Source of the DNA: CAZYQW01 sp964649825
Lineage (GTDB): Bacteria; Planctomycetota; B15-G4; JADJEK01
Direction: 5' to 3'
NCBI GenBank assembly: GCA_964649825.1
Contig: CAZYQW010000051.1
Span: forward strand, 1-64,000
DNA length: 64,000 bases
This document shows, one piece after another, positions 16,393-25,744 of this stretch (position 1 is the stretch's first letter; each line of letters opens with the position of its first letter). The notes beneath the pieces were generated by a model, which searched no databases, was not told where the DNA came from, and saw only the letters and a program-made list of their open reading frames with translations. Both the position numbers and the translations under genes were made by a program.

Positions 16393-16454
16393 GACGGTTC
16401 CTCTCAGGTCGACCCGTCCTATGGGGCCGAGACTCGCTTCTTCAACGAACAGGT

Positions 16455-17669
16455 TCAGTTGCTTTTCAACCACCCCTGGAACGTGATCGTCTTGACGGTC
16501 AGGTCCGGATGGTCGCTGTGGATGTTCAAGCTGCCGCGCAGGAAGCGCGCCTTCGTCTCCTCGGTCGGCCGGGCGAATACGTCGACGCGGTAACGGCTGC
16601 CGGGAACGAGCGCGACGATCTCGGCGCGGATGATCGAGTCGTGCTTCGATTCGACGTCGACCGACGTCACGTGGAACGTCTCGTCGGGCACCTCGGTCGC
16701 GATCTCCACCGAACGCTTCGTCTCCTCGCCGATCCGCAGCACCTCGAAGTCGATCCGCTCGCGGTTCTCGGGGTTTCCCGTGTCGACGCGCAGGCGGCTC
16801 TTCACCGTCGCGAACACGGGAATCGGCAGGTGCTCGAACGTTGGATGGTCGAGGCGGGCCTTGATCGTGTGTTGGAGCAGGCCGACCGGCGCCTCGCGGG
16901 TCAGCGAGATCTCGATGATCTGCACGTCGGGATCGCTCTCGTCCCGTTCGACGCGGGCGTGCAGGAACGCGGGAACGTCGTCGAAGCCGATCACCCGGAC
17001 GTCTTTCAACGCATCCGCCCGGAGCGTCATCCTGCGCGTCGGCGTCTCTCCGCGCTTCAGCTCGCCGAAGACGATCGATTCCGGCTCGATCACGAACGGC
17101 TGCTGGATCGACGCGCGGATCGTCAGCGGGAACTCCGGCCGGTTTCGTTCGTTCGTATGGAGGGTGACGTGTTTCTCGAGTTTGCCGAGCGGCTGCGTCG
17201 CCGACTGGAACTCGACGCGGATCGTGCACCCCGCGCCCGGCTCGAGCGTGGCGAGCCCACCCGGTTCGGGCGGAGCCCCGGGCAGTGGGATCGCGATCGG
17301 CCCCTCGGCGGTGCGCAGGCTGGCCACCGTGCAGCCGCACACGGTCTGGACCCGTCGAATCACGAGCGGCACGTCGCCCGCGTTTCGAACCTCGAACTCG
17401 ACTTCTCGCGACTCGCCCTTCAGCAGGTCGCCGACGTCGACGACCGGCTCGACCACCGAGAGCCGCGGCGCCGGCCCGGTCTCCGCCGGCGTCGCGGCCG
17501 GCGCCGTCGCGGCCGGTGCGTTGGCCCGCGGCGGGTCGGACGGCGCTCGCACCGGCTCCGATGGCTCCCCACAACCCAGTACGAAGCCCGCCGTCAACGC
17601 GCGTGCCACGCGGCCGATCGAGCGAGCGGCCGGGCGATTCGGGCGGGGGAGGTCGGGAGCTGGGGTCAT
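16455..17669 (-). CDS. DUF1573 lipoprotein, copy A
   Basis: A 404-residue protein, first gene of a four-gene minus-strand operon. The N-terminus ends in FVLGC (Cys at about residue 33), a plausible lipobox, followed by an Ala/Pro-rich linker to about 68. DUF1573 begins at VVDVGDLLKGESREVEFEVRN and contains VQTVCGCTVASL (about 108-119). The rest is beta-rich and aligns with copy B to the shared C-terminal motif. ATG 17669 has a weak ribosome binding site; a longer frame lacks a lipobox at its start. The tandem pair separated by 62 bp looks like an old duplication. Confidence 0.82.
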   Translation of the reverse strand: MTPAPDLPRPNRPAARSIGRVARALTAGFVLGCGEPSEPVRAPSDPPRANAPAATAPAATPAETGPAPRLSVVEPVVDVGDLLKGESREVEFEVRNAGDVPLVIRRVQTVCGCTVASLRTAEGPIAIPLPGAPPEPGGLATLEPGAGCTIRVEFQSATQPLGKLEKHVTLHTNERNRPEFPLTIRASIQQPFVIEPESIVFGELKRGETPTRRMTLRADALKDVRVIGFDDVPAFLHARVERDESDPDVQIIEISLTREAPVGLLQHTIKARLDHPTFEHLPIPVFATVKSRLRVDTGNPENRERIDFEVLRIGEETKRSVEIATEVPDETFHVTSVDVESKHDSIIRAEIVALVPGSRYRVDVFARPTEETKARFLRGSLNIHSDHPDLTVKTITFQGWLKSN

Positions 17670-17812
17670 TTGCGCCGATGGAAACGTGTGTTTCAAGGTC
17701 ACCGTGAAGAGACGACGATACGGGCCCGTTGCGCGGGACCTTTTCGGAGGTATCCTGACGGTACCCCTGCTAGCGTCAAGTCCCGGATCCAAACCGGAAA
17801 GGTAGGAGCCTC

Positions 17813-18325
17813 ATGTCGAGACTCAACCGTGAGTTTGGTGGTCTCCCGACCCCGCTTTTGGTGGTGTTGCTCGCGATTCTGATCGTGGGTGGCACGGTGT
17901 TCTTCCTCAATTCCGGTCCGGGCGCCGGCTCCGTCAAGATGGACGAGGCGACCGTCGGGTTCGTGCCGATCGAGGTCGATACGGCCGTCCCGCAGGTCAC
18001 GAAGCCCGAGAAGCCGAAGATCCCGCGCACGATGGATGACTCCGATGACATCCTGAAGGGCGACCTCGTCAAGTTCCACGACAAGAACGGGAACGTGAAG
18101 TTTCGGGCGCGCGACCCGAACACCGGCGTCGACGCGAACGGGAACACCATCTACGTCTACACCGAGCTGATGGTCGGACCGTCGCTCGGAGACAACAAGC
18201 TCGAGAACAAGAGCAAGGCGCTGAAGAAGGGCGTCAGCGGCGTCTCGCCGCCACGCCTGACGATGAAGGACGGCAAGCTCCAGGTCATGCAGCGCACCCC
18301 GCCGCAGCAGAAGAACGACAAGTAG
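17813..18325 (+). CDS. Hypothetical membrane-anchored protein
   Basis: A 170-residue protein, unrecognised. One hydrophobic segment (about 12-33, PTPLLVVLLAILIVGGTVFFL) anchors a hydrophilic, lysine- and proline-rich domain probably outside the membrane. Nothing catalytic is visible, and the tail ends in basic residues. The start is secure: AGGAG lies seven bases upstream. It is divergent from the DUF1573 operon, with a 143-bp shared promoter region in which I cannot place boxes reliably. Confidence 0.72.
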   Translation: MSRLNREFGGLPTPLLVVLLAILIVGGTVFFLNSGPGAGSVKMDEATVGFVPIEVDTAVPQVTKPEKPKIPRTMDDSDDILKGDLVKFHDKNGNVKFRARDPNTGVDANGNTIYVYTELMVGPSLGDNKLENKSKALKKGVSGVSPPRLTMKDGKLQVMQRTPPQQKNDK

Positions 18326-18346
18326 CCGATCGCTTGGCGAGGGAGT

Positions 18347-18367
18347 CCCGCGTTCACCCAGCGCGGG
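18347..18367. terminator. Possible hairpin between convergent genes
   Basis: CCCGCG and CGCGGG pair around a nine-base loop between the stop of the 170-residue protein and the stop of the TMTC-like gene. No T run follows on either strand, so this is weak as a Rho-independent terminator. Confidence 0.35.
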
Positions 18368-18425
18368 CTCATCCGCTTGCGTCGGCCCAGCGGTCCGAAT
18401 CGATCCCACTGGTGCCGTTCGGCGG

Positions 18426-20318
18426 TCAACGCGCCGCATCGAGCTCGGCGAGCGCTTTCTGGGCGGCGGCGTTCCCCGGGTCGCGCGCGAGCACTTCCCT
18501 CAATTGCCGTTTCGCCTCCCCGTCGATTCCGAGCTGGACGAGCATGGCGGCCAGGTGGACTCGGGCTGGGTGGTAGTTCGGGTCGAGCGTGAGCGCGCGC
18601 TCGTAGAGTTTCAACGCGTCGGGATCGAGGAGAGCGCGCTCGACCTCCGCGAGCGCGTCGACCCGACGCGCCGTTTCGCCGTGATCGGCCATCAAGCGGC
18701 GAAAGACGGCGGCGGCTTCGTCGAGGCGATAGAAGCGGGAAAGGGCCAGGCCGAGCTGGAATCGCGCCTCGGCTGCGTTTCGAACGCGGTCCCGGAGGTC
18801 CGGATCGGCGGCGAGCCGGGTCTCCAAGGGGCCGAGGACGGCGACCGCCGCGGGGAACTCGCCGAGCAGCACCCTTGCCCGGCCGCGGGCGTACGCGGCG
18901 TCGCACTCCCGAACCGGGTCGCCGGCCGCGATCTCGATCGCCTCGCCGAGGATGCGGTCGGCTTCGACGAGCCCGTCGCGCAGGTCCGGGCCGACCGCCC
19001 CAGCGCGCTCGGCGCGTCCGATCCAGAGCCCGCCCAGCCCCAACCGCGCCGCGTAGCTCCCCGGGTGGTCGGCGATGGTGACGTCGTAGAGCCCCTCCGC
19101 CGTCCGCCACGCCGAAGCCCGGACCGCGGTCAGGACGGAGAGCCCCGCGATCGCGATCACCGACGTCGCGATCGGAAGCGCGTGGTGCCGTCGCGAGAGC
19201 CACGGTCGGGCATGCGATGCGGCGGCTGCCGCGGCGAGGCAGAGGCCGATCAGGGGCAGGTAGGCGAATCGTTCGGCGAGGACCGTCCGGAGCGGCAGGA
19301 ACAGGTTCGCCGCCGGCACGATCGCGATCCCCCAGAACGTGCCGCCGTACGTGACTCCGGGCGCGCGCCGGCGGCAAACGACGAGGACCGCGACGAACAG
19401 ACAGAGTCCGGCCACGGCCCGTCCGACGTCGAGCGGCGAGAGCGGCTGGAACAGGTTCGTCTCCCAGAGAGGGTTCTGCCCGACCGGCAGGAACGCGAGA
19501 CGCAGGCTGGTCGCGAGTCCGACCAGCGCGTAGGGGAGGTGCGTGAGCCAGGAGCCCTCGTACCAGCCGACCTGACCCGTGATTCCGCGCCCCGTCACGT
19601 TCAGGTAGACGGCGAGGTAGGCCGTCGTGCCCATCGCGAGCGCGACGAGCGGGGCGATCCCCCCGGCAAGGAACCGCCCGGTGCGCAGCCGGCGCTCCAC
19701 CAGGTAGAGAGCCGGGAGCACGACCGCCGTCTCCTTGCCGAAGCCGGCGAGGAACGCGAGCAATCCGGCGAAGACGAGGTTCCCCGGTCCGCCCGATTCC
19801 GCCCGGCGCGCGACGATCAGAGCCAGAAGGGTGAGGAGAGCGGCTTGGAGATCGGCGCGGCTGGAGATCCATGCGACGGCCTCGGTGGCCAGCGGGTGAA
19901 CGCAGAACAGCAGCACGCCGAGGAACGCCACGTCGGGCGGGACGCTCCGCCGGAGCAGCACGTAGGCGAGGACGGCGACCGCCGCGTGGAGGAGGATCGA
20001 GTGGAGGTGGTAGCCACGCGGCTCGATCCCGAACCACGCGCGATCGAGCGCGAACGAGAGCGTGCGGAGCGGACGATAGATGTCCTGGTCGTGCCGATCC
20101 GCGTTGGTGGACGGGTCGGCGAAGTAGACCCACGGAGTCGAGAGTCTCTGCAGGTTCGCGCCGTTCTCCACGATGAACCGGTGGTCATCGATCACGAACT
20201 CGCCCGGGAGGCATGGCAGGTACAGGAGAAACGGCAGCACGGCGAGGAACAGGAGTCGAAGCGGTTCGGCTGGGCGTTCACGCATGGATCGGTCTTCTTC
20301 GGGCCGGAGACGACTCAT
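18426..20318 (-). CDS. TMTC-like polytopic membrane protein with C-terminal TPR repeats
   Basis: A 630-residue protein with about eight to ten membrane segments up to residue 400, then TPR-like helical repeats (about 420-625). The N-terminal loop (PGEFVIDDHRFIVENGAN, then IYRPLRTLSFALDRAWFG, HLHSILLHAAVAVLAY) matches bacterial relatives of the TMTC/GT-C family, where an acidic first loop supports lipid-linked sugar transfer to proteins. The chosen ATG overlaps the stop of the preceding radical SAM gene (ATGA); ATG 20285 is an alternative. As last gene of the radical SAM/GT9 operon it may attach or export the product made by the others. Confidence 0.8.
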   Translation of the reverse strand: MSRLRPEEDRSMRERPAEPLRLLFLAVLPFLLYLPCLPGEFVIDDHRFIVENGANLQRLSTPWVYFADPSTNADRHDQDIYRPLRTLSFALDRAWFGIEPRGYHLHSILLHAAVAVLAYVLLRRSVPPDVAFLGVLLFCVHPLATEAVAWISSRADLQAALLTLLALIVARRAESGGPGNLVFAGLLAFLAGFGKETAVVLPALYLVERRLRTGRFLAGGIAPLVALAMGTTAYLAVYLNVTGRGITGQVGWYEGSWLTHLPYALVGLATSLRLAFLPVGQNPLWETNLFQPLSPLDVGRAVAGLCLFVAVLVVCRRRAPGVTYGGTFWGIAIVPAANLFLPLRTVLAERFAYLPLIGLCLAAAAAASHARPWLSRRHHALPIATSVIAIAGLSVLTAVRASAWRTAEGLYDVTIADHPGSYAARLGLGGLWIGRAERAGAVGPDLRDGLVEADRILGEAIEIAAGDPVRECDAAYARGRARVLLGEFPAAVAVLGPLETRLAADPDLRDRVRNAAEARFQLGLALSRFYRLDEAAAVFRRLMADHGETARRVDALAEVERALLDPDALKLYERALTLDPNYHPARVHLAAMLVQLGIDGEAKRQLREVLARDPGNAAAQKALAELDAAR

Positions 20319-21352
20319 AGTCGACCGAGGGCGACGTCGAGCTCCCGGTGGCAGTTCCACCAGCAGCGCCGGCAGCGCGCCGCCGGTACCGTCTCCGCCA
20401 GGCGCCCGCTCTTCACGATCTCGGACAGCGTCTCCGGCGTGGCGAGGATCCCGGGCGTCCCCTCCGTCGCGCCCGGAGTGCAGGCGAACAGGCGGCCGGT
20501 GGGGTCGATGAAGACCGCCGTGTCGGGGGCGGAGCAGGCGGTCGGGGTCTCGGCGCCGCGCAGGAACGGTTCGATGCCAGCGAGGTAGCGGCGCGAGTTC
20601 TCCAGCGTCGGGGGAAGGCACGCGTCGACGTCGCGCGGAATCGATGCGTCCGAGCTCGTGGTCTCGCCCTGGTCGAAATCGTGAACCGGAAGCAGGGAAA
20701 GCGCGTCGGCGCCGGCGTCCTTCACCAGGCGCTCGAGCCGCGGCACCTCCGGCAGGCTCCTCCCCGCGACCACCATCACGACCTGCAGCCGAAACGCGAG
20801 GCCGGCCGCGTCCCGGGCGCGCGCAAGCCGTATGACCGCGGCGAGGGCGGCGTCGTGCGCGCCGCGCCGGCGGCGGACGCGATCGTGGAACTCCGCGTCG
20901 GCGTGATCGACGCTCACGTTGATCGACGCGAGGCCGCTGCGCGCGAGCCGCGCCGCGACACCGTCGGTGACGGGCAGTCCGCTCGTATTCAGGTGCGTGA
21001 CGATCCCGTGGCTCACGGAACGTTCGATCGCGTCGAGCGCGACCCGCCGGACGAGCGGCTCGCCGCCCGTGAACCCCAGGCCGGCCGGCCCGAGCGCGGC
21101 GATCGCATCGATCCACCGCGGCACGTCGGCGTCCGCGATCTCGCCGGATGCCCGCAGCGGCAGATCGCACATCTCGCACAGCAAAGGGCAGCGGTACGTC
21201 AGCGCAAACGTCGCGAGCAACGGTCCGCGCAGCTTGCGGGGCAGCGGAAGTCCGCCGTGCGCGGCGGCCGCGCGCAACCCGATTCGGGCGAGGCGCGCCA
21301 CGCGGCCGGCGGAGATCTCGTGGAAGAGGTGGTCCCGCAGGCTGTCCCTCAT
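20315..21352 (-). CDS. Radical SAM protein with SPASM-like C-terminus (third of three)
   Basis: A 345-residue radical SAM enzyme. The [4Fe-4S] motif CPLLCEMC (CxxxCxxC) lies at about 55-62 after TFALTYR, with the GFTGGEPL glycine motif at about 93 and a strand/helix pattern typical of the barrel. The C-terminal region carries further Cys residues (CSAPDT, FACTPG, RCRRCWWNC), consistent with an auxiliary cluster of the SPASM/twitch type. The ATG overlaps the stop of the preceding radical SAM gene, and its stop overlaps the next ATG. The substrate is unknown; with a GT9 gene in the operon, glycan or lipid chemistry is as likely as peptide modification. Confidence 0.84.
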   Translation of the reverse strand: MRDSLRDHLFHEISAGRVARLARIGLRAAAAHGGLPLPRKLRGPLLATFALTYRCPLLCEMCDLPLRASGEIADADVPRWIDAIAALGPAGLGFTGGEPLVRRVALDAIERSVSHGIVTHLNTSGLPVTDGVAARLARSGLASINVSVDHADAEFHDRVRRRRGAHDAALAAVIRLARARDAAGLAFRLQVVMVVAGRSLPEVPRLERLVKDAGADALSLLPVHDFDQGETTSSDASIPRDVDACLPPTLENSRRYLAGIEPFLRGAETPTACSAPDTAVFIDPTGRLFACTPGATEGTPGILATPETLSEIVKSGRLAETVPAARCRRCWWNCHRELDVALGRL

Positions 21353-22416
21353 CGAGCGATCTCGTCCGCGGCCCGGTCGGTCCGCGCGAAGTGGGTGCGC
21401 CGTATCTGCGAGAGGATCGTCGGATAGGCCTCGCACGGGGTCCAGCAGCCGGGGCAGCGTCCGGCGCGCGCATCGCGTCGCGCGACGATCGCGTCGGCCG
21501 CGCGGGTCGCGCGCGTGATCGAGTAGTCATACTCGCGCAGGTCGACGAGAGGCCGATCCCACGTCGCGCACGGGTACAGGCGCAGATCCGGGTCGACGTA
21601 CGCCGACGCGCCCAGCGCGTTGCAAGGGATCGGGCTCGCCCCGGATTCGAGGTAGCGATCGGCGAGGCGCCAGTACGCGCGCTCGACCCACGCCACGGCG
21701 CCGCGGCCGCGCCGGCCCTCGCGTTCGCGCCGCAGGAAGGACGCGGTTCGCCGCGGGTCCGGCGCGTCGCCCGCGCGGTTTCGATAGTAGTGCGGCGCGT
21801 GGTGCGCGACGTTGAAGTGGAGCCGCTCGCGGGGAAGCCACGGCGCGGCCGCCAGGAGGTCGTGCACCAGCCCGTCCGGGTTCTCGTCGTTCCGTGACGA
21901 GATCGTCATCCCCGCGTAGACCTGGAAGTGCCGCGAGCGGAGACGCAGCAGCCGTTGGAACGTGTCCGCCGCCCGCTCGAACGCGCCGCCCGTTCCACGA
22001 AGACGGTCATGGACGTCGGGCGGCCCGTCGATGCTGACGGTGATGAAGACCCGCGGGATGGGGAGGCGCAGCAACTCGCGGACTCTCCGCTCGGTCTCCT
22101 CGGGTCGCTGCCCCGCCGTCGGAAAGTCCAGGACGAGCGCCCGCGTCGAGCGGACCGCGGCTTCGGTGATCTCGCCGAACGACTCGTGCTCGACGACCTC
22201 GCCGCCGGAGAGGTTGATCCACGATAGATGGGAGTTCGCGCGGAACAGCGCTCGGATCTCGTCCAGGCTCGCGCCGCGCCGCGGGTCTTGCCAGAGGTGG
22301 CAGATCGCGCATCGGCAGGAGCACTCGTCCGTCACGATGTACGTCAGCTTGAACGGGACGGAGCGTCCGACGTTCGCGCGCACGACGTCGCCCGCGAATC
22401 CGAGCCAGCGCCTCAT
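21349..22416 (-). CDS. Radical SAM protein with SPASM-like C-terminus (second of three)
   Basis: A 355-residue radical SAM protein. The cluster motif is CSCRCAICHLW (CxxxCxxC, about 31-38), followed by INLSGGEV. The C-terminal part has PIPCNALGAS, LRLYPCATW and GRCPGCWTPCEAYP, Cys spacing that suggests an auxiliary iron-sulfur site. It shares only architecture with its two neighbours, so it probably acts on a different position or substrate. Both ends overlap neighbours by four bases (ATGA), placing it firmly in the operon between a GT9 transferase and another radical SAM gene. Confidence 0.84.
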   Translation of the reverse strand: MRRWLGFAGDVVRANVGRSVPFKLTYIVTDECSCRCAICHLWQDPRRGASLDEIRALFRANSHLSWINLSGGEVVEHESFGEITEAAVRSTRALVLDFPTAGQRPEETERRVRELLRLPIPRVFITVSIDGPPDVHDRLRGTGGAFERAADTFQRLLRLRSRHFQVYAGMTISSRNDENPDGLVHDLLAAAPWLPRERLHFNVAHHAPHYYRNRAGDAPDPRRTASFLRREREGRRGRGAVAWVERAYWRLADRYLESGASPIPCNALGASAYVDPDLRLYPCATWDRPLVDLREYDYSITRATRAADAIVARRDARAGRCPGCWTPCEAYPTILSQIRRTHFARTDRAADEIAR

Positions 22417-23621
22417 CCGCGCTCCGATCGGACCGCCGCGAGCACCGGCGATCGCTCCGGCGGACCCGACGCGAGCAGGCGGTGCGCGACGGTCAGGACG
22501 GCCGCGGGATCGATCGACGACAGGCAGATGGGGACCCGGCAAAACGACGTCTTCGCGTTGCTGTTCCGGATGCATGGGGAACAGCCGAGCTCCTGGTAGA
22601 GCGCCACCCCCTGCGCGCCGAGCGGTCCGTACGCCACCGGCGTGTTCGGACCGTACAACGCGATCACTCGGGTGCCGAGGGCCGATGCGAGATGAACCGG
22701 CGCCGTGTCGTTCGTCACCACGAGGTCGACGCGAGCGAGGAGCTCGATCAGCTCGCGGAGACCGAGCAGGCCGGTCACGTCGATCGAGGGGCCGAGCATG
22801 CGGCCGCGGCACTCGCGGACCAGGTCCCGCTCGGCGCGCGTCCCCGTGAAGACGACCACCGCACGCTCGCGATCGATCAGGAGGTCGGCCAGGCGAGCGA
22901 ACGCGCGGGGGGGCCAGCGGCGGCCCGGGAAGTTGTCACCGCTCCCGACGTGCAGGACCACGATCGGCCGCTCGTCCGCCCGCCACGTCGAGAGGAGCGC
23001 GCCGACGCGTCCCGCCGCGGTCGGGCAGCGCGGGACCTCGAGCGGCGCGAGCTCCTCCGGGCGGGCTCCGATCACGCGAGCCAGATCCGCGAAGCCGCGC
23101 GCCATGTGGCGGCTCTCGTCGTGGCGGACGTGGCGGTCGTAGAGTCCGTGGCGCGCCTGACGCTCGGTGCGGAATCCGACCGAGAAGCGCGGCCGCACGA
23201 GCCGCGTGACGATCGCCGATGAACGCAGGAACTGCTCGAAGTCGAGCACGACGTCGAACCGCCGCCTCCGCAGCATCCGCACGATCGCGATCAGCGAGGT
23301 CCACGGACGGAGCAGACCGCGGTGATCGAACCGGTGGACCTCGTCGATCACGTCGCTCGCGGCGAGGATGTCGTCATTCGTCGCGAGGCTCAGGAACTCG
23401 ATCCGGGCCCGCGGGTGGGCGCGCTTCACGGCGCGCGCCAGGGGAAGGATCATCGTCAGGTTCCCGACCCCCCAGAACTTCACGAGGAGGACCCGCTCGA
23501 TCGCGCGCGGCGGCTCGGCGGGAGGACGACCGATGAGGCCGTCGATCAGTCGGACGCCCAGGACGACGGGAATGCCGACCGTCCGATCGATCCACTTCTT
23601 CAGCTCGATGCCGGCCGACAT
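22413..23621 (-). CDS. Glycosyltransferase family 9 (heptosyltransferase-like)
   Basis: A 402-residue GT-B enzyme like ADP-heptose:LPS heptosyltransferases. Family signs are VLLVKFWGVGNLTMILPLARAV (about 44-65), IEFLSLATND, VVLHVGSGDNFPGRRWP (about 233-249), and near the donor site LVVTNDTAPVHLASALGTRVIALYGPN (about 309-335). It lacks a membrane helix and would work on the cytoplasmic face. GAGG lies six bases before the ATG. It is encoded between radical SAM genes, so the sugar it adds may go onto a molecule these enzymes modify. Heptose specificity is not established. Confidence 0.87.
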   Translation of the reverse strand: MSAGIELKKWIDRTVGIPVVLGVRLIDGLIGRPPAEPPRAIERVLLVKFWGVGNLTMILPLARAVKRAHPRARIEFLSLATNDDILAASDVIDEVHRFDHRGLLRPWTSLIAIVRMLRRRRFDVVLDFEQFLRSSAIVTRLVRPRFSVGFRTERQARHGLYDRHVRHDESRHMARGFADLARVIGARPEELAPLEVPRCPTAAGRVGALLSTWRADERPIVVLHVGSGDNFPGRRWPPRAFARLADLLIDRERAVVVFTGTRAERDLVRECRGRMLGPSIDVTGLLGLRELIELLARVDLVVTNDTAPVHLASALGTRVIALYGPNTPVAYGPLGAQGVALYQELGCSPCIRNSNAKTSFCRVPICLSSIDPAAVLTVAHRLLASGPPERSPVLAAVRSERG

Positions 23622-23628
23622 CCGCGCC

Positions 23629-24621
23629 TCACCGGAACCGCGGGCTGACCGTGCCGTGGGGAAACTCGCCGCAGTCGCGGCAGACGGCCGGGAACTCGCG
23701 TCGCGCGTGCGCGCGCCGGAGCGCTCGCATCCGCCGGCCGTTGAAGATGTCGGCCGGATCCTCCTCGCGCACGTCACCGAGCTCGAGGACCCCCTCGGAA
23801 TCGGCGCAGCAGGTCGTGACGCGCCCGTCGGCGAGCACCACCAACAGCCCGCGCCATGGTTCGCGGCACGGCGTGCTCCGCCGCGCCGGAACGAGACGGG
23901 GGATCGCCTGCACCCGATCGACGATCGGCGACCAGGCCGCGCGGAACTCGTTGAGCCCGCCCGCCGTCGACTCGTCGACGACCATCGATGCATCGATCCG
24001 CATCGGCGAGCCGTCCTCGTCGCGGCGGCGTCGAAGCCGAGCCACCCGTTCCCGGATCGGCCCCAGCTCCACGCCGCGCGTCCGTTCGTGGATCTCGTCG
24101 TTGCCATCGACGCTGATGGTGAGCCGGGCGAGCCCGGACGAGAGGATCGCGCGTTGCGTCGCGTCGTCGAGGAACGTGCCGTTCGTGGTGAGGTACGTCC
24201 GGACGCCGCGCTCGCTCGCGAGCCGCAGCATGTCGAAGATGCGCGGATGCAAGAGCGGCTCGCCCCACTGGAACGGGAGCAGCGTCGTGAGCGTCTTCGT
24301 CCGGTCGAGGATCGAGCGGAACAAGTCGAACGGCAAATCGGTGCGCGGGCGCGTCAGGCTGCGGTTCACCGGGCAGTACACGCAGCGCAGGTTGCATCGG
24401 TTCGTCACCTCGACGTTCAGCGTCGTGAGGCGAGCGGAACGTGGCGAGCGCAGCCGGAAAGCGGCTTCGTTCAAGGCAGCGTGACCCATCGATGCCGCGT
24501 CCGGGAACTTGATGCGGAGCAGCTCGGCCTGATCCGGCTTCCTCAGGTACCGGCGAGCGGCCCAGTCCGCGACGCGTTCCCGCCAGCCGATCCGTTCGTT
24601 CGCCATGCGCCTCATCTTCAT
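23629..24621 (-). CDS. Radical SAM/SPASM protein (first of three)
   Basis: A 330-residue radical SAM protein opening the operon. The motif CNLRCVYCPVN (CxxxCxxC) lies at about 77-87, then FQWGEPLLHP, YLTTNGTFLDD and ISVDGNDEIHERTRG, all classic barrel positions. A SPASM domain covers about 250-320: STPCREPW, TTCCADSEG, then CRDCGEFPHG at the end. The start is uncertain: ATGs occur at 24621, 24615 and 24606 and none has an ideal ribosome binding site. The gap to the GT9 gene is seven bases. SPASM proteins often modify peptides, but no precursor peptide gene is apparent nearby. Confidence 0.84.
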   Translation of the reverse strand: MKMRRMANERIGWRERVADWAARRYLRKPDQAELLRIKFPDAASMGHAALNEAAFRLRSPRSARLTTLNVEVTNRCNLRCVYCPVNRSLTRPRTDLPFDLFRSILDRTKTLTTLLPFQWGEPLLHPRIFDMLRLASERGVRTYLTTNGTFLDDATQRAILSSGLARLTISVDGNDEIHERTRGVELGPIRERVARLRRRRDEDGSPMRIDASMVVDESTAGGLNEFRAAWSPIVDRVQAIPRLVPARRSTPCREPWRGLLVVLADGRVTTCCADSEGVLELGDVREEDPADIFNGRRMRALRRAHARREFPAVCRDCGEFPHGTVSPRFR

Positions 24622-24728
24622 TGCGATCGCACGGGCAACGGTCCGATCCGCATGGCCCGCGCGACGTCACGCAACGCAACCGTGGTTCTAACCTTGAATT
24701 AGCGACTTACACGGTCGCGGCAACCAGT

Positions 24729-25127
24729 CTAGTGCGCCTTTTTGGCGGTGTTCACCCAAAGGGCGTAGCGGCCGGGTTCGCCGCTCGGGTGCGGAAGCAC
24801 CGTCCCCTTCACGCAGACGCGGTCGCTTCCGTCGACTCGGTCGCGCACCTTCCGAACGTAGACGTTGCGAGGATGGACGACGAGCGGGATGTTCTTGTTC
24901 TTCAAGACGAGGACCCTCCGGCCGTCCTTCGTCTGCACCGCGGTCGCCTTCGCCAGGAATCGCGCGGCCGGCACGTGGAGGTGGACCCGTTTGCCGAGGA
25001 AGCGCCGCCCGCCGTCCGTGTAGAACGCCGACTCCTCTTCCTTTTTGGTCAACGAGCGATAGGAGACGTCCCCCTGCAGCGAGGGAAGACAGGTGAGCAC
25101 GAACAACGCGAAGAGCAGAACTCGCAT
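24729..25127 (-). CDS. Hypothetical exported small protein
   Basis: A 132-residue protein with a signal peptide (MRVLLFALFVLTCLPSLQG, 1-19) and a basic, beta-rich mature part. A GGGGAGG ribosome binding site just upstream fixes the ATG; the frame also runs 11 codons further. Nothing recognisable is present in the mature domain. It lies about 107 bp upstream of the radical SAM operon on the same strand and may or may not be co-transcribed with it. Confidence 0.65.
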   Translation of the reverse strand: MRVLLFALFVLTCLPSLQGDVSYRSLTKKEEESAFYTDGGRRFLGKRVHLHVPAARFLAKATAVQTKDGRRVLVLKNKNIPLVVHPRNVYVRKVRDRVDGSDRVCVKGTVLPHPSGEPGRYALWVNTAKKAH

Positions 25128-25298
25128 GAAACCTCCCCGGATCCGATCCGTCAGCGACACCCGGAGAACGGTGCGAGTCCGGAGAAGGAATCATGTCATC
25201 CGAGGCACTTCCGAAGTCTGCTGCAAGCATCTCTATACAAGTTGCTTACGGAGGCATGAGTTTCGCGCGCGGGACGCGAGCGGTGAGCACCAGCGCGA

Positions 25299-25532
25299 TC
25301 AACGATCGTCGCCGCCCACCTTCCGGTAGCCGAGAGACTTCACGATCTGCAGGATCTCCGTCCAGCTCGGGAACGGCTTTCCCGTGGAGCGCTTGTAGGC
25401 GTCGATCGCCTGCAGGAACTCCAGCGTCTCCGCGTCGCTCAGGTCTTCGACCGGCGGCGGCGGCAGGGTCTCGACCGCGCTCGTCGTCTTGGCCGGCGAC
25501 TTCGGGCGGGTCCGTTTCGGACGTGGGGGCAT
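25299..25532 (-). CDS. Small conserved-type hypothetical protein
   Basis: A 77-residue protein: a basic Pro-rich N-terminus of about 28 residues, then a compact helical part (ETLEFLQAIDAYKRSTGKPF and SWTEILQIVKSLGYRKV). The helical segment resembles small proteins I recall from planctomycete genomes, often of the form AIDxYK...FPTWSEVLEVxxxLGYxKV; that recollection is unverified. No function is known. The 171-bp gap to the next minus-strand gene holds nothing I can name. Confidence 0.65.
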   Translation of the reverse strand: MPPRPKRTRPKSPAKTTSAVETLPPPPVEDLSDAETLEFLQAIDAYKRSTGKPFPSWTEILQIVKSLGYRKVGGDDR

Positions 25533-25744
25533 AAGTGGTCACCTCGAACGCGTCGGCGAGCGGACATGTGTGATCCACGCGACCGATTCACGGGTCTTGC
25601 ATAGATCGCGTCGCCGGCCGAAGATCTTGAGCTCGAATCGCCGCTCCCGGGCTTGGCCGCAGCCGGCCGGCCGAGCGCGGCGTGCCTCGGCGGCCCGGAC
25701 GGGTCGTCCCGTGCCGGCCGGCTCCGCATGATGAGACCGTCACG

